A DNA stretch of 64,000 bases from Puccinia triticina. Taxonomy: Eukaryota; Basidiomycota; Pucciniomycetes; Pucciniales; Pucciniaceae. The stretch spans positions 8,361,501-8,425,500 of the forward strand of contig NC_070560.1 in assembly GCF_026914185.1 (NCBI RefSeq), read 5' to 3'. How positions within the stretch are numbered: the first letter of the stretch is position 1; each line of letters begins with the position of its first letter. This document shows, in pieces, positions 45,047 to 55,725 of the stretch. The notes beneath the pieces were generated by a model that was not told where the DNA came from, searched no databases, and saw only the letters and a list, made by a program, of their open reading frames with translations. The translations under genes and the position numbers were made by a program.

Positions 45047-46399
45047 GAACAGTGTGGTATACAAAATGGGAAAAATCAAAAGTTTTCTCTCATAAGTATA
45101 TTTAACTAATAGAAGGCCTCATGGTACTTCCAAACAGACCCCAGAAATGGATTCTGTGGCCAAATTAACTCCTAGTCCCCACTGGAAGTGTAACCAGAGC
45201 GCCGCTACACTGGAAGTTAGCCCTTTTGGACAACCTGTACACCACGGGTTCGTTTCCTGGAATGCACTGCGTTGGCCGGCTGCGGGGTCTAAAACAGGGC
45301 AGGCTTGACCTGTCTGCATTGCATCTGACAGCGGGGGCAGGTCAATCGCAGCAATGGGTCAGATGTACGTTGGTCTGACCCATCTGATCCAAGTTTAATG
45401 CCAAGCCTGCCGACCACTACATCGGCATTGCACTTGGGTCGAGCGGGGGTAACCCAACTTACCCAACCGACATGAGGCGGCCTTGGCGGGCAGGCCGACG
45501 ACCTCAGCTGGTAGGGCCAGCCTGAGGGACTTGTTGGCTTAACCAGTTGGTCAAGCGCGAGTCCACCAGGACTTGCCAGCCGGCCAGGGCTTACCCAACT
45601 GAGCAAGCCAACATCAAGCCAGCCAGCCCAAAAAAAAAAAACTATTTTTCAATAGGTTTTCCGTGCCTGTTTCCATGTAAGGAAAAAGGCTACATAGGAG
45701 AAAAATTACAAAAATAAAATAAAAATAAAAGTGAGGTCTTGAGAAGAATGAGAGCGCCTGCTTTGCTCATAATACTCAGTAAACCCTGGATTCAAGAAAT
45801 ATAGTGCATATTACTGTGTTCTATTTTCAGAAAGGCTGCCGTGGTCTAGTGGTCATTGTTGATGCCTGGACTTGTAAAGTGCTGATCATGAGCTGGCCAT
45901 CATGAGTTCACGCCCTGGTGAGAGAGTACTTTTGGCAAGTCGCCCTCAGGTCTCTTGACCCAACCCTGACTGCGGCGCCTACCGCAAGCCAACGTTGGAT
46001 GCAGGGCTGACAGCGGTGCACCAACGTCAGACCGGTGTTGGGAGTTTGCTTGACCGTGGGCTGACGGAGTGGTTTTATGCCAACCCTACGCTGGCAGTCA
46101 AGCCAACCGCGGGTGCCATCTTTTCCCGCTACAAAGCCCGCCCAAATATCTGGCGGGACGCGGGAGGGTTGGCCCAACCCCAATTTTCGCGTTGAGACAC
46201 AGTTGACCGCGCTCCGTGGTGTAGCATCCCCTCAAACCCCTGTCACACATCTCAAGTCACCTTTCCATCACTATACACATACAATTAGGGTGTTCAAAGT
46301 TGACTTGCATAAAATCATAAAATTCTGAGGTGAAAAAAATAGGGGCTTGGAAAAATGACTCCCAAGCCCTAGGAAAACAACTCCCAAAACTGGTGAACG
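45047..46399. other. Low-complexity intergenic block between LINE and MULE
   Basis: No gene is recognised. The block is full of short, partly inverted words around TTGGCTTGACC, GGTCAAGC and CAAGCCAACC (45290-45620 and 45950-46190), with an A run at 45630-45641. A tRNA-like Pol III promoter pair is near 45838-45925. Confidence 0.5.
45838..45925 (+). ncRNA. tRNA-like Pol III promoter; possible SINE head or decayed tRNA
   Basis: GCCGTGGTCTAGTGGTCA matches a tRNA 5' end with an A box (TGGTCTAGTGG), and GAGTTCACGCC some 65 bases further resembles a B box. An ACTTGTAAAGT anticodon-like loop lies between them. The T stem does not pair, so it is not a working tRNA. A tRNA-derived SINE is the likeliest reading. 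Confidence 0.4.
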
Positions 46400-47157
46400 T
46401 CCACGCGACCCTTGCACGGACGTCCGGGGATGGTACCCCAGACCAAAGGTTGGGTCGCACCTTTTTTGGGAGTCGCTGTCCCAAATGGGAGTTGTTGAGA
46501 TAATTCCCCAATGACCCTGATTGTTTTTTTGTTGTTTTTCTGCTTGGGAGTCGGCCAACCAAAACCGGCCGGCAGTTTGGGAGTTGGACTGCATGCATCA
46601 GGTATGTACATATATGTATGCATATCCAACAGCGGACTCAACCACTCAATTTGACAATTAGGGTGAGCACCCAGCTCAGCACACAGCGCACAACAAAACC
46701 TTCAACTTTGGCTTGATCACTCCCCAACACACGCGCAACCATCAATTCCATGAACGGCTTGATCACTCCCCAGCACGTCCAACACCATGTACAATCCTGC
46801 TCAAACCCCTTCTAACCGTGTCCCTGCAACTGAAAATGGCAAGAAACCCGCTCAAGACATGGAAAATGCCACTGCAGCCGCTCAAGCTCCCCTGAGCGTT
46901 ATCCTTGCGATTCCAACCCTGACCGCCATCAAGGGTTCTCCCACCGCGATTGAAGGCCTTAGCAACACCACCAAAGACAAGACAGTGAACCAAGATATTA
47001 TCCCGGCCATTGTGGACGCTCAAGATCATCCAAACATTGATTTTGTGATCCCGACCGTTGTCAAAGCTCCTCTGGGCACCAATCCAGCCCCTGGCAACGT
47101 TCTAAAGGCCCCAAACCTAATCCAAGATGCTATAGACCCTTTGCTTATTCAACTTAA

Positions 47158-47269
47158 CACCAGGAAAAAACAATGATCACTTGCCTACAAGTGACATGAG
47201 AAAGTAAAAAGGCCCCTTTGTACTTTACTATGTCACTTGCAGACAAGTGATGATTGTTTTTTCCTGGTG
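47158..47269. mobile_element. 112-bp foldback MITE, TSD TAA
   Basis: CACCAGGAAAAAACAATGAT at the left is inverted at the right end, and TAA flanks both sides (47155-47157 and 47270-47272). The whole element is one long hairpin around GGCCCC. It interrupts the N-terminal coding part of the MULE; excision leaves the frame open for about 30 more codons. Confidence 0.9.
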
Positions 47270-49545
47270 TAACACTCCTGAAACAACAAATAAAATAAAA
47301 ATAAATAAAAAAATGAAGAAAACAAAATTGAAATTGGAAAAAAATTCAAAGAAGAAGATGTAGACGACAAGCTAGCTAGAGAAGAAAAGATCATCCAAGA
47401 GTGTTTGACTCTTCTATATCAACATGATAAGAATGGAATAGAAAAAGATGAAGAAAAATCTGGAGAACCAGCTGCAAAAAATCCTGAAGATGATCACAAT
47501 GCTCAATCATCTGAATCTTCAGAATCTGCCAAATCCGTTGAATCCGCTGAATCCAAAGAATCCGCTCAGTCTGAAGAGTGCTCTGAATCCGAAGGCCCTC
47601 AAGAGCCACATGAAAATATACCTGCACCACCAGCTGGTATCTACACCAATCTTGAATCCCTCAAGACATTGGCCAAACGATTTGCCCATCTCAATGGATA
47701 TGCCGTCAGCAAGGAGATCTGTACAAGGAAAAAGTATCACTTTCAAATGTGACAGGTAATTTTCTCATTATCTTGAATCAAGTGTGATTCATCAGTTTAA
47801 CTAATACTGATTTTGCTTTCTCTCTCTTTTTTTGTGGATTTCTAGGGGTGGCATTCCACAGCAAAACCAGTGTAAAGGTGATACGCAAGATCCCTCCTGC
47901 TCCCAATTGATTGACTGCCCCTTCACCGCCGCCGCATACTATCAAAAGAAGGCTGGACATTGGAAATTAAGCGTTCCAAATTCAAAGCACAATCATCAAG
48001 CCTCTAGAAACATGGCAGCACACACAGCCAACCAAAAACTCACTGATACTCTTTACAAAGAAATGAAAAAAACTTGGTGAAGCTGGATTAAAACCCTCAC
48101 AAATTCTTGAAGCTTTGAAGAAAACCCACCCAGACAAAACTATATTGGCGACTATTACAATAGTCTACTTGGCTAGAAAGAAAGCTCAACAAGAAACATT
48201 GCAAGGAATCAGCCCAATAGTCCATCTCAGCCAAACTCTTGCCAGCTCCGACTACACACCTAGAACCAAACTTAACGACGCTGGCGAATTCAAGGGGTTG
48301 TTTTTTAGTCACTCTCTCTCGGTCAAACTACTCAGCCACTATCATTACATCCTGTTCCTTGATTGTACCTACAAGACAAATAAGTATAAGATGCCTCTAC
48401 TTCACATTGCTGGACTCACGGGATCAAATCGTTCATTCAGCTTGGCGTTCTGTTTTCTTGCTGAAGAAACCCAAGAATACTATGACTGGGCTCTTGATTC
48501 CCTCTTGAATGTCTTCACCATGAACAACATTCCTCATCCAGATGTCATGTTGACCAATAGAAAACAAGCTCTCATCTATTCTCTCTTGACTAAATTTCCC
48601 AACGCTACCCACATGCTCTGCACATGGCACGTCCAAAAGAATTTGGTCACCAATGGTGCCAGATTAATCAAAGACAAGACAAAAGAAGCCGCTATGCTCC
48701 AACACTGGGGCAATCTAGTTTGAGACTCTACTCCCGGTGATTTCCGCTCTGGCTTTGAGCGGTTTTCAGCGCAATATGGTGCTGCATTCCAAGACTACAT
48801 GCACTTGAATTGGCTTCCAGTTGTTGAAAAACTGGCTAACGCTTGGACTAAAGATGTGCCTCATTTTGATCACCAGACCACTTCTAGAATCAAATAATCA
48901 CACACCTTCATTAAATCACATCTTCTAGGACCAAACTATTGCTTCTCAGCTGTCATAAAGCTGATCAGAAACGCCCTTGAAACCCAGTACCACAAAATAT
49001 TGGCAAACTACCACCAGCAAAGAATAAACAGTCTCAGAAGCATCGGAAGCATTTTTTCTAATTGCCATGGCTGGATCACCCATTACGCTCTCCTGTGCGC
49101 AGAAAATAACTTAATTGTCAGCGCCTCTCTTGATAATTGGTCTAGGTGCAACGGCTTTCATCAACTCTGGACCAGGATTCCTTGCAAACACCGGATCACG
49201 GAATTGGCAAGAGATCAAATGAAGGTGGCACCCGAGGATTTCAATTTACAATGGCACATCAAGGTCAGCCCCTTTTGTTAGAAAATAGTTGCAGGTTGAG
49301 AGAGAACACTGTCTCAGAGTCAATAAACACGTCCTGATGCCCTATACCACTTTGATTTTACCAGGACATAAGGCCATCAAATGAAAAACCAATCTCAGAA
49401 GATACTGAGAAAATCAAAGGCTTCAAACAAAAACTACTCAAATTGAATCCCACTCAAAGAGTGTTCCAACTAGATGCAATCTCTTGTCTTTTGGAAGGTT
49501 CTGGAAAGGTAATTGACATCAAGTTGCCCACAGAGGCGCTGTGGT

Positions 49546-50316
49546 GACAAATATGGGCGCGAGGCGCCAGAGCGGCCGGTGGGGTTTCCCGGTGTGCAGG
49601 GATGGGGGAGAAAAGGGGCTACGGATGCCCTAGGCACGGTGGGGTGCATTACTTGAGCGCGGAGCGGCGGTTGGATGCGGCGGAGTGGAGAAGGCTGCAC
49701 AGTCCAGCGCGGACTTTCTAGTAGCGGCACAGAGCTGGGGGAAGCCGCGGCAGCTGGGGCGGAGGCGGCGAGTAGGATCCCCAGCCTTCGGAGGCTAGGC
49801 AGGGTTGTGGATGATGGATGCGGCGGAGTTTGGTGGCTGTCTACGGCAAGCAACAGAAGCGCAGAGAACAATGTGGGAGCGGCGGTGACAGCGTGCGTGG
49901 GATAGGAGGAGGATCTGTTTTATTTTATTGCTGTTGTGTAGTTTTAGTTCTATGTGGGAATGAGATGCGGTGGGAGTTTTCTCGCGGAGGGTCTCTTTGT
50001 ATGGCAGAGGGAGGAGGGGTTTTTCTTTACTTACTTACTTATTAGGAGGGGGGATCATCATTGGAGGATTTGGTTATATGATTTTTACTTACAGTTTACG
50101 GACTTTTACTTCTTCTTTATGGTTACAGATGCGGAGTATTTTATTGTGATTATTTACGGCATTATTAATATGTTTATTGGCTTTTACTGGATTACTCTCT
50201 TTGCTATTCTTATTGGTTTTCTTGGGGCTTTCATCTTGAGCGGAGTTTCCAGGAGTACTTCTACGCCGACGAGTTTGGAGAACCCTTGATACACTTGGGA
50301 ATCTTGCCGGAGGAAT
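49546..50316. mobile_element. 771-bp insertion of unknown class with 11-bp TSD
   Basis: GGCGCTGTGGT is found at 49535-49545 and 50317-50327. Excision joins 'IDIKLPTEALW' to 'SLYDRAPLSS' of the MULE protein in frame, so this is a true insertion. No terminal inverted repeats, TG..CA ends or poly-A tail are visible. A long target copy without TIRs would suit a truncated retroposon or a degenerate MULE derivative. Confidence 0.82.
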
Positions 50317-50949
50317 GGCGCTGTGGTCATTATATGACAGAGCACCACTTTCTTCTACCACAGCGCAGAAGACCCGAGTTAGACCAAAGGGAGCTCTGAA
50401 TAAACCAAAGACAACCCAACGCGAACCTTCCAGCTTTGAGCATTGCCATGTCAAACAGAAAGGGAAGCTTGACGGTAAAAAAGAGATGAAGCCGGAGAAA
50501 AAACAGAAGATGGAAGCAACCAAGCAAGTACAGCGGCCAAAGAAGAGGGTTCTTCCGGCCAGAAAGACCCAGCAAGATCGGTAGCTGCAAAGAAACAAGA
50601 AGATTTTCTGTCCCATCAAGACTGTTACGCTGTGTCCTCCCCCTCTCCTCCGGGAAAGTAAACCTGACCAAGCCAGGGAAGTTTCAGTCAAAAAACCAGA
50701 AGACCGGCCCGAATGGATCCTTTTGTTACCAGCAATCATCCAACCTTACATTTGCAGGGTTCTTGACGTCAATTTGGACGGTCACTGCGGATTTAGAGCT
50801 GTATCTTGGTGTTTAGGACGAGGTCAGGCAGATTACATGCAGATTTGAGAAGAACTCGGCCAAGAAATCAGCAACTGACACAATTGGTATGAAGATCAGC
50901 AGTTCTTACATTGTATAGACAAAATTTTGGAGCGTATCAAGGTTGATTC

Positions 50950-51913
50950 TGTAGTTTAGAGAAATCTTTTATAATTGCGAACACTTTAAAACCAGTAGTA
51001 GTAAAACTAATAAGTTTTTGTTTTTGTGATTAATCAGACTAATGAGAAGGCGACAATATTGAGAGACAAACACTCCTCCCCCTGAGCAAGTATCCTCTGA
51101 CGGTTATGTGATTCCCTCACGGACTTGACCGGTGTACACTATTAAGCGAGAAATGCCGATGAGTGAAAGTTTTTGATATCTAGACAGCGTCGACGTTACC
51201 TTGATCACTGCCGGTGTTGAGTCTTGCTTGGAGAGTGTGACAGGACAGGGACATCTGGGATAGGGGTCACTGACCAAAGTGGGGGGAAACCTAATGGATC
51301 ATGTATATACTGAGTTTAGGTTTCATCACTTGTGTACTTACAGACATCCGAACTTAGCCTGTATTTACTTTTCCTTTTTTCCTCACTCACATCAGTCGTC
51401 TCTCTCTCACCTCAATAGGTGATTAGTCTCCCTTGTTTTCCTTTCCTCGTCTCTTCGCTCCCCCACGATCTCCTCGCGTGCTCACTGCGGTCCTCTGGCG
51501 TCTCTTAGGTTTGCCCTCTTTCTTTTCTCTTCTCTTTCTCATTGTGTCCTGTCTTCTTGTTTCCTTGCTATGCAATGCAAACTCACATCAGTCGTCTCTC
51601 TCTCACCTCAATAGGTGATTAGTCTCCCTTGTTTTCCTTTCCTCGTCTCTTCGCTCCCCCACGATCTCCTCGCGTGCTCACTGCGGTCCTCTGGCGTCTC
51701 TTAGGTGATTAGTCTCCCTTGTTTTCCTTTCCTCGTCTCTTCGCTCCCCCACGATCTCCTCGCGTGCTCACTGCGGTCCTCTGGCGTCTCTTAGAGAGTT
51801 TGATCTTGATGGTTCCGAGTTGGTTCGCTGAGAAAGCTGACTCGGGAATATTCTGGAAGTTGATTTGAACTCGCAGCTGAGAATGTGACATGTGATGGAT
51901 ATTTCACCCAACA
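50950..51913. mobile_element. Solo LTR in the OTU domain, TSD GATTC
   Basis: The block starts TGTAGTTTAGAG, ends CACCCAACA and is flanked by GATTC (50945-50949 and 51914-51918). Excision joins 'ERIKVDS' to 'PKPCGQSKWMSMP' of the OTU-like domain in frame. The 964-bp size, TG..CA ends and 5-bp duplication indicate a solo LTR; the family is not represented elsewhere in the window. Confidence 0.9.
51387..51794 (+). repeat. Direct repeats inside the solo LTR
   Basis: A 125-bp CT-rich segment (starting ACTCACATCAGTCGTCTC) occurs at about 51387-51511 and 51579-51703, and its last 90 bases (from GGTGATTAGTCTCCC) recur immediately after, to 51794. The copies look identical by eye, which points to recent duplication or promoter-repeat amplification. 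Confidence 0.88.
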
Positions 51914-52605
51914 GATTCTCCCAAACCCTGTGGGCAAAGCAAGTGGATGTCCATGCCATCAATGGGTGAAGCAATGTCCAATGCATTTTCAACTCCCGTA
52001 TTCTTTTTTTCTCAATCCTGTTCTCAAACATTCTTTCCTTACTCCTGTCCCCCAAACAAGAACCCACCAATATTCCTTGATTTAATTTCTTCTGCTTCCC
52101 ACTTTGTTTCCCTTGAACTCACATCTCCTTCTGATTTCCCAGCTCCTGAACTACTGAAGGATTGGGAAAAACATGCCTTGCCTGAGGCTTTGGGATGGCA
52201 GGCAAGCCATGCCAGATATTTTGAACTGACAGAAGATAGAAAAACTTCATTTCCTACTAAACTATATTAGTTTCTATCTAATTTTAACAATTAGTTTATC
52301 ATGATCTGGGACCTTTTCTTCCTTTTCCCTAAACCTACATATCTAATTCCCTTTTCACTATCACTTGATGTCTTTGGGGATTGATAAATATCATTTCAAG
52401 TTGTACACATTTTTCAGAATGAAGGTGTAACCACACATTTGTGACGACTCCCAAATATTTGGTTCTCACGAGTGGTTTTGGTTGGGTGACTCCCAAACAG
52501 AAAAACAAAAAAAATAATCGGTGTCATCAGGGAATTATCTTAACAACTCCCATTTGGGTGTGCGAAATTGGGACGGTGAGGGACCCCTGTCCGTGCTAAG
52601 CGGCG

Positions 52606-55200
52606 GCAGCCGTGTGAGGGGATGGTTGCTGTTTAGGCTGCCCTTGTGGCGGTGGTCCGTAGAGATGAGCGCAGAAAAGGGATTGGGATAGCTCGTGGGT
52701 GTGGGTGGTTTTGAGATGTTCGCCGGGGGTTTGGATCCTTGGCGGCGGATGTTTGTTTTGGGAAGTTGAGGAATGTGATCTTAAGGAAAAGGGAAGAAAG
52801 GATCTGGAAACTCTGGATGAAGATGATCGGTGTGGAACTTCTATGCTAGGTGTGATCTGAGCTTGGAAGGGAAATGTAGGAGTCACAGAAAATGACAGAC
52901 TACACGGGTGCTTGAAGGGCTGCCTTCCTTGAATAAGCTTCTGGGAGAATGTACACTAAGAATTTATAGTGTGGCGCAATCTTTTGAACTATTCTTAATT
53001 CTATCTGACTCTGAACCCTAGTTACCTTTGTTCAGTGCGCAAGAGATGAGGAATGTTTTATAAAAGGGCTGTAAAGAGGAATGTTATATGTAGGGGATGT
53101 AAAGAGGAATGTTATATGTAAGTGATGTAAAGAGTAATGTTATATGTAAGGAATGAAGAAGAGAAATGTTATATGTAGGTGATGTAGAGAGGATTGTTAT
53201 ATGTAGGTGATCTAAAGAGGATTGTTATATGTAGGTGATGTAGAGAGGATTGTTATATGTAGGTTATTTAAAGAGGATTGTTATATGTAAGTGATGTAAA
53301 GAGAATTGTTATATGTATGAAATTTGTCTATTTCAAGGGGGCAAGTTATATATATCAATTAATATTTCAAAATATTATAATTCAACAATTTATATCAAGT
53401 GATGAGTGCTAGTAATCTACAATATTAATATCAAGTGCAAACATGGGGAAAGAATAAAACAGGAAGGGGCAGAAGAGGCCTCCTTTTATAGTAAATAAAC
53501 TTGTCTGAGACTAGAAATATGTAGCTGAAAGATTCTTCTACTATGTGATGTGTACAGCGGTGTGAAATACAAAAGGACTTGGTAATTTACTATCTAAGTG
53601 GCAATTTCTTTTCACAGAAGAGTGTATCAGATGTGATTATACTCTGAGAGTGGAAACTATTCTGAGATCTACTGTGTATCTACTGTATATCTACTCTTAT
53701 ATGGAAGATACATCTATGAGCTGTTTCTTAGAGATGATTCTTGAATGTTACTATGAGATTTTTTAAATATCTGATACTTATGTAAAGAAATGTTACCAGT
53801 TTTCTGGGTGTGAAAATAATTGTGAAAGACATGTAAAATTTAATATGGGGGTTTTTGTACTGTACATGTTTTTTATGTAGTTTATACTGTACTTTAATAC
53901 TAGAGGCCAAGGCGGCTGCGCTGCTGCAGATTTCAGAGAACATGTCCCAACTTGCCATCTGCTAGCTTTAGCCCAAGTCTCAAGACCAGAGACATTTTGA
54001 AACCAACAACTGTGTGTGTGTATGCCTGTTGGAAGACCCACATGAAATTTCTGGTATTTTCTAATTACCATTACAATTTCAAACAGTGTGTGTTATTTCT
54101 GCTTCTGACCCTGTTCACTCCCCCTCTGGTTTTGACATCCAGACGGAGTCAATCATCTTCACCCCTTACTTTCAAGCTCATGGCTTTTCTTGCAATGCCC
54201 ACACCAAATTTTCTGGACACCATCTCCTCAACTCCTGTCCCTTAGAAATACCCCTTTTTTGGTTTTTGGGATAGATAATCATCATGTAAAGGAAGCAAAA
54301 AATACATATGAAAACACCAAGATGAGTGGGTGAAAAGATCAGTGTATTTGGAAAAATTGGACCAAAACTTTCATTATCAGCTTAATTTGGCATCTTCACC
54401 CATGTGCCATTGAGCTGTGGATCATTGTTCAGCAGTGCTAATTCCAACCATGTTTCTATTGTGTCTGGCGTGTAGAGTGGAGAAGTTGGAGGAGAATAAT
54501 TTCAGGGGCTGAGTTTGGAGGGTGGTCAGAAATGAAGTTACTGACAGATGTGTCATCCTCATCAACTAATTTCCATTCAATCTCAACTGTTGGCCATCCA
54601 CACCAGTGATTTTTCTATTGATAGACTGGGCATAAGTCAAAGTGACAAAGGGGTGTTGACTACAGCCAGGACAGGCAAGTAAATTGACTGGAACCATTGT
54701 ACTCGGCATCTGTGAATGGGATGGAAAGCTGGAATGGTTGCAGACCTGGTCAAGGAAGTCTCTGATCTCAACTGAGGTTGTTGTTGTTAAGAGGGTGATA
54801 AGAGGCAACGGATGGCAATTGACTGGGTGATTTGTCTGCATCTCAGCGAGACACAGTCTGCGTAATTGGCCAGCTGTTGGGTAAGTGGAGGGGGTACAAG
54901 TAGAGAGCATTTGGAGGCCTTGGAAGGGGCTGGCTTGAACACCGGATGGATGGCCTTTTTGGGAAGCAAGAAGATCCGTGGGGCAGAGATTTAGGATGGG
55001 TGGTGCGTCATTTGACTGCTTGGCACCGGGGCCCTTAGTCAGCCCCAACAAGGTTTGGATCGGGCTCTCATCTCAGTGGCCCCATAATATAGGCTTTCTT
55101 GTGCGAGGAGGCAGGCGAGACGTCGCTCAAAGGGTGAGTGGGGAAGCTTTGGATTTGATCCGGCGAGGCGAGTATGTTGGGGAATTCGGAGGGCAAAGCC
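52606..55200. other. Non-coding stretch between MULE and Copia-4 LTR
   Basis: Apart from the minisatellite at 53069-53317 no structure was recognised. Frames such as 54566-55051 on the minus strand have no known domain and partly overlap the presumed Copia-4 LTR. Confidence 0.45.
53069..53317. repeat. Minisatellite, about 28-bp unit
   Basis: About nine copies of TGTAAAGAGGAATGTTATATG followed by TAGGTGA-like variants, with unit lengths of 27-31 bp. Confidence 0.9.
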
Positions 55201-55342
55201 AACACACCAAGCCAGCATGCGCGGCGCTGGCTTGGTTATAGAGCGAGATAATAGTAAAGAGATGAATTTTCAAATTCCCCCGGGGGTCAAATCCCCCTAC
55301 AATGTCAAGTCTAAGTACAAGCTTTGTTGTGTAACCCCTACA
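55201..55342 (-). repeat. Copia-4 3' LTR, start (left end not resolved)
   Basis: After the pol stop the minus strand has a G-rich tract (GTGGGGGGGAA) and then TGTAGGGGTTACACAAC, the likely LTR start at 55342. The LTR continues left but its end could not be placed, and no second copy is visible in the window. Confidence 0.5.
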
Positions 55343-55725
55343 TTCCCCCCCACAACAAACAACCCAAACCATAAAAGAAATGAGAGAGAAAAAAACTTAA
55401 GAAAGAAAAACATAGATGGAATAAAAACCAAAAACAAAACAAAATAAAATAAAATAAAGAGATACTGAACAAAAAAAAAAAAAAAAATTGACACAACTTC
55501 ATGACAACCCCACAAAGACATAATAAAGAGAGATTCAGAAGAAGAATGAAAACAACCACAATTAAACCAAGTAAAGTCGACGACTCCGTCCATCCTCTGA
55601 TTTCCCTCGTCCCGCTCCAGGCAACCTGTGACGTCGCAGAAAGAAGACCGTCCCAAATGCTCACTGGAGTGGCAGGGTGAACCGCTACTCCAGTGCAACC
55701 CCGCGGGTACAAAGTTAAGGGAATG
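55343..55725 (-). other. Copia-4 3' untranslated region
   Basis: Between the pol stop and the presumed LTR, with a long T run on the minus strand (A run at 55471-55487). No coding features. Confidence 0.5.

Larger units (their letters stand above)
46787..52270 (+). pseudogene. MULE transposase with FAR1-type and OTU domains, decayed
   Basis: Order: Ala/Pro-rich N-terminus (46787-47157), an acidic Ser/Glu stretch (47440-47600), and a FAR1-like finger across a 90-nt intron (47756-47845; 'FKCDR' then 'CPFTAAAYYQK', 'NSKHNHQAS'). The MULE domain is at 48115-49280 ('FLDCTYKTNKYKMPLLHIAG', 'AFCFLAEETQEYYDWAL', 'MLCTWHVQKN'), and a 'RPKGALNKPKTTQREPS' tail at 50373-50425. The OTU-like protease follows: DGHCGFR with the Cys codon at 50786-50788, and SHFVSLEL with the His at about 52100. 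Defects are frameshifts in A runs near 47735 and 48070, TGA at 48721 and 50846, and TAA near 48896. Stops at TGA fit CGA. Confidence 0.88.
46400..52605 (+). mobile_element. Mutator-like element (MULE) with OTU domain; about 200-bp TIRs
   Basis: The sequence from about 46400 to 46590 is repeated in inverted orientation at about 52450-52605, including GCACGGAC, CAAATGGGAGTTGTT, GATAATTCC, a T-rich tract and TTGGGAGTC with CCAACCAAAACC. Long TIRs of this kind, together with the transposase between them, mark a Mutator-like element. The exact ends and the 9-11-bp duplication were not found. The interior is interrupted by a MITE, a 771-bp insertion and a solo LTR. Confidence 0.85.

Noticed and set aside
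46787..47176. Independent small host gene upstream of the MULE transposase
   Set aside because: Its stop lies in a MITE insertion; without the MITE the frame continues toward the MULE coding region, so it is more likely the transposase N-terminus.
50089..50739. 216-codon minus-strand frame
   Set aside because: It spans the boundary between the 771-bp insertion and the plus-strand MULE coding region, so it is a shadow frame.
54566..55051. 161-codon minus-strand frame near the Copia-4 LTR
   Set aside because: No recognised domain and it lies in or beside a probable LTR; coding use not supported.
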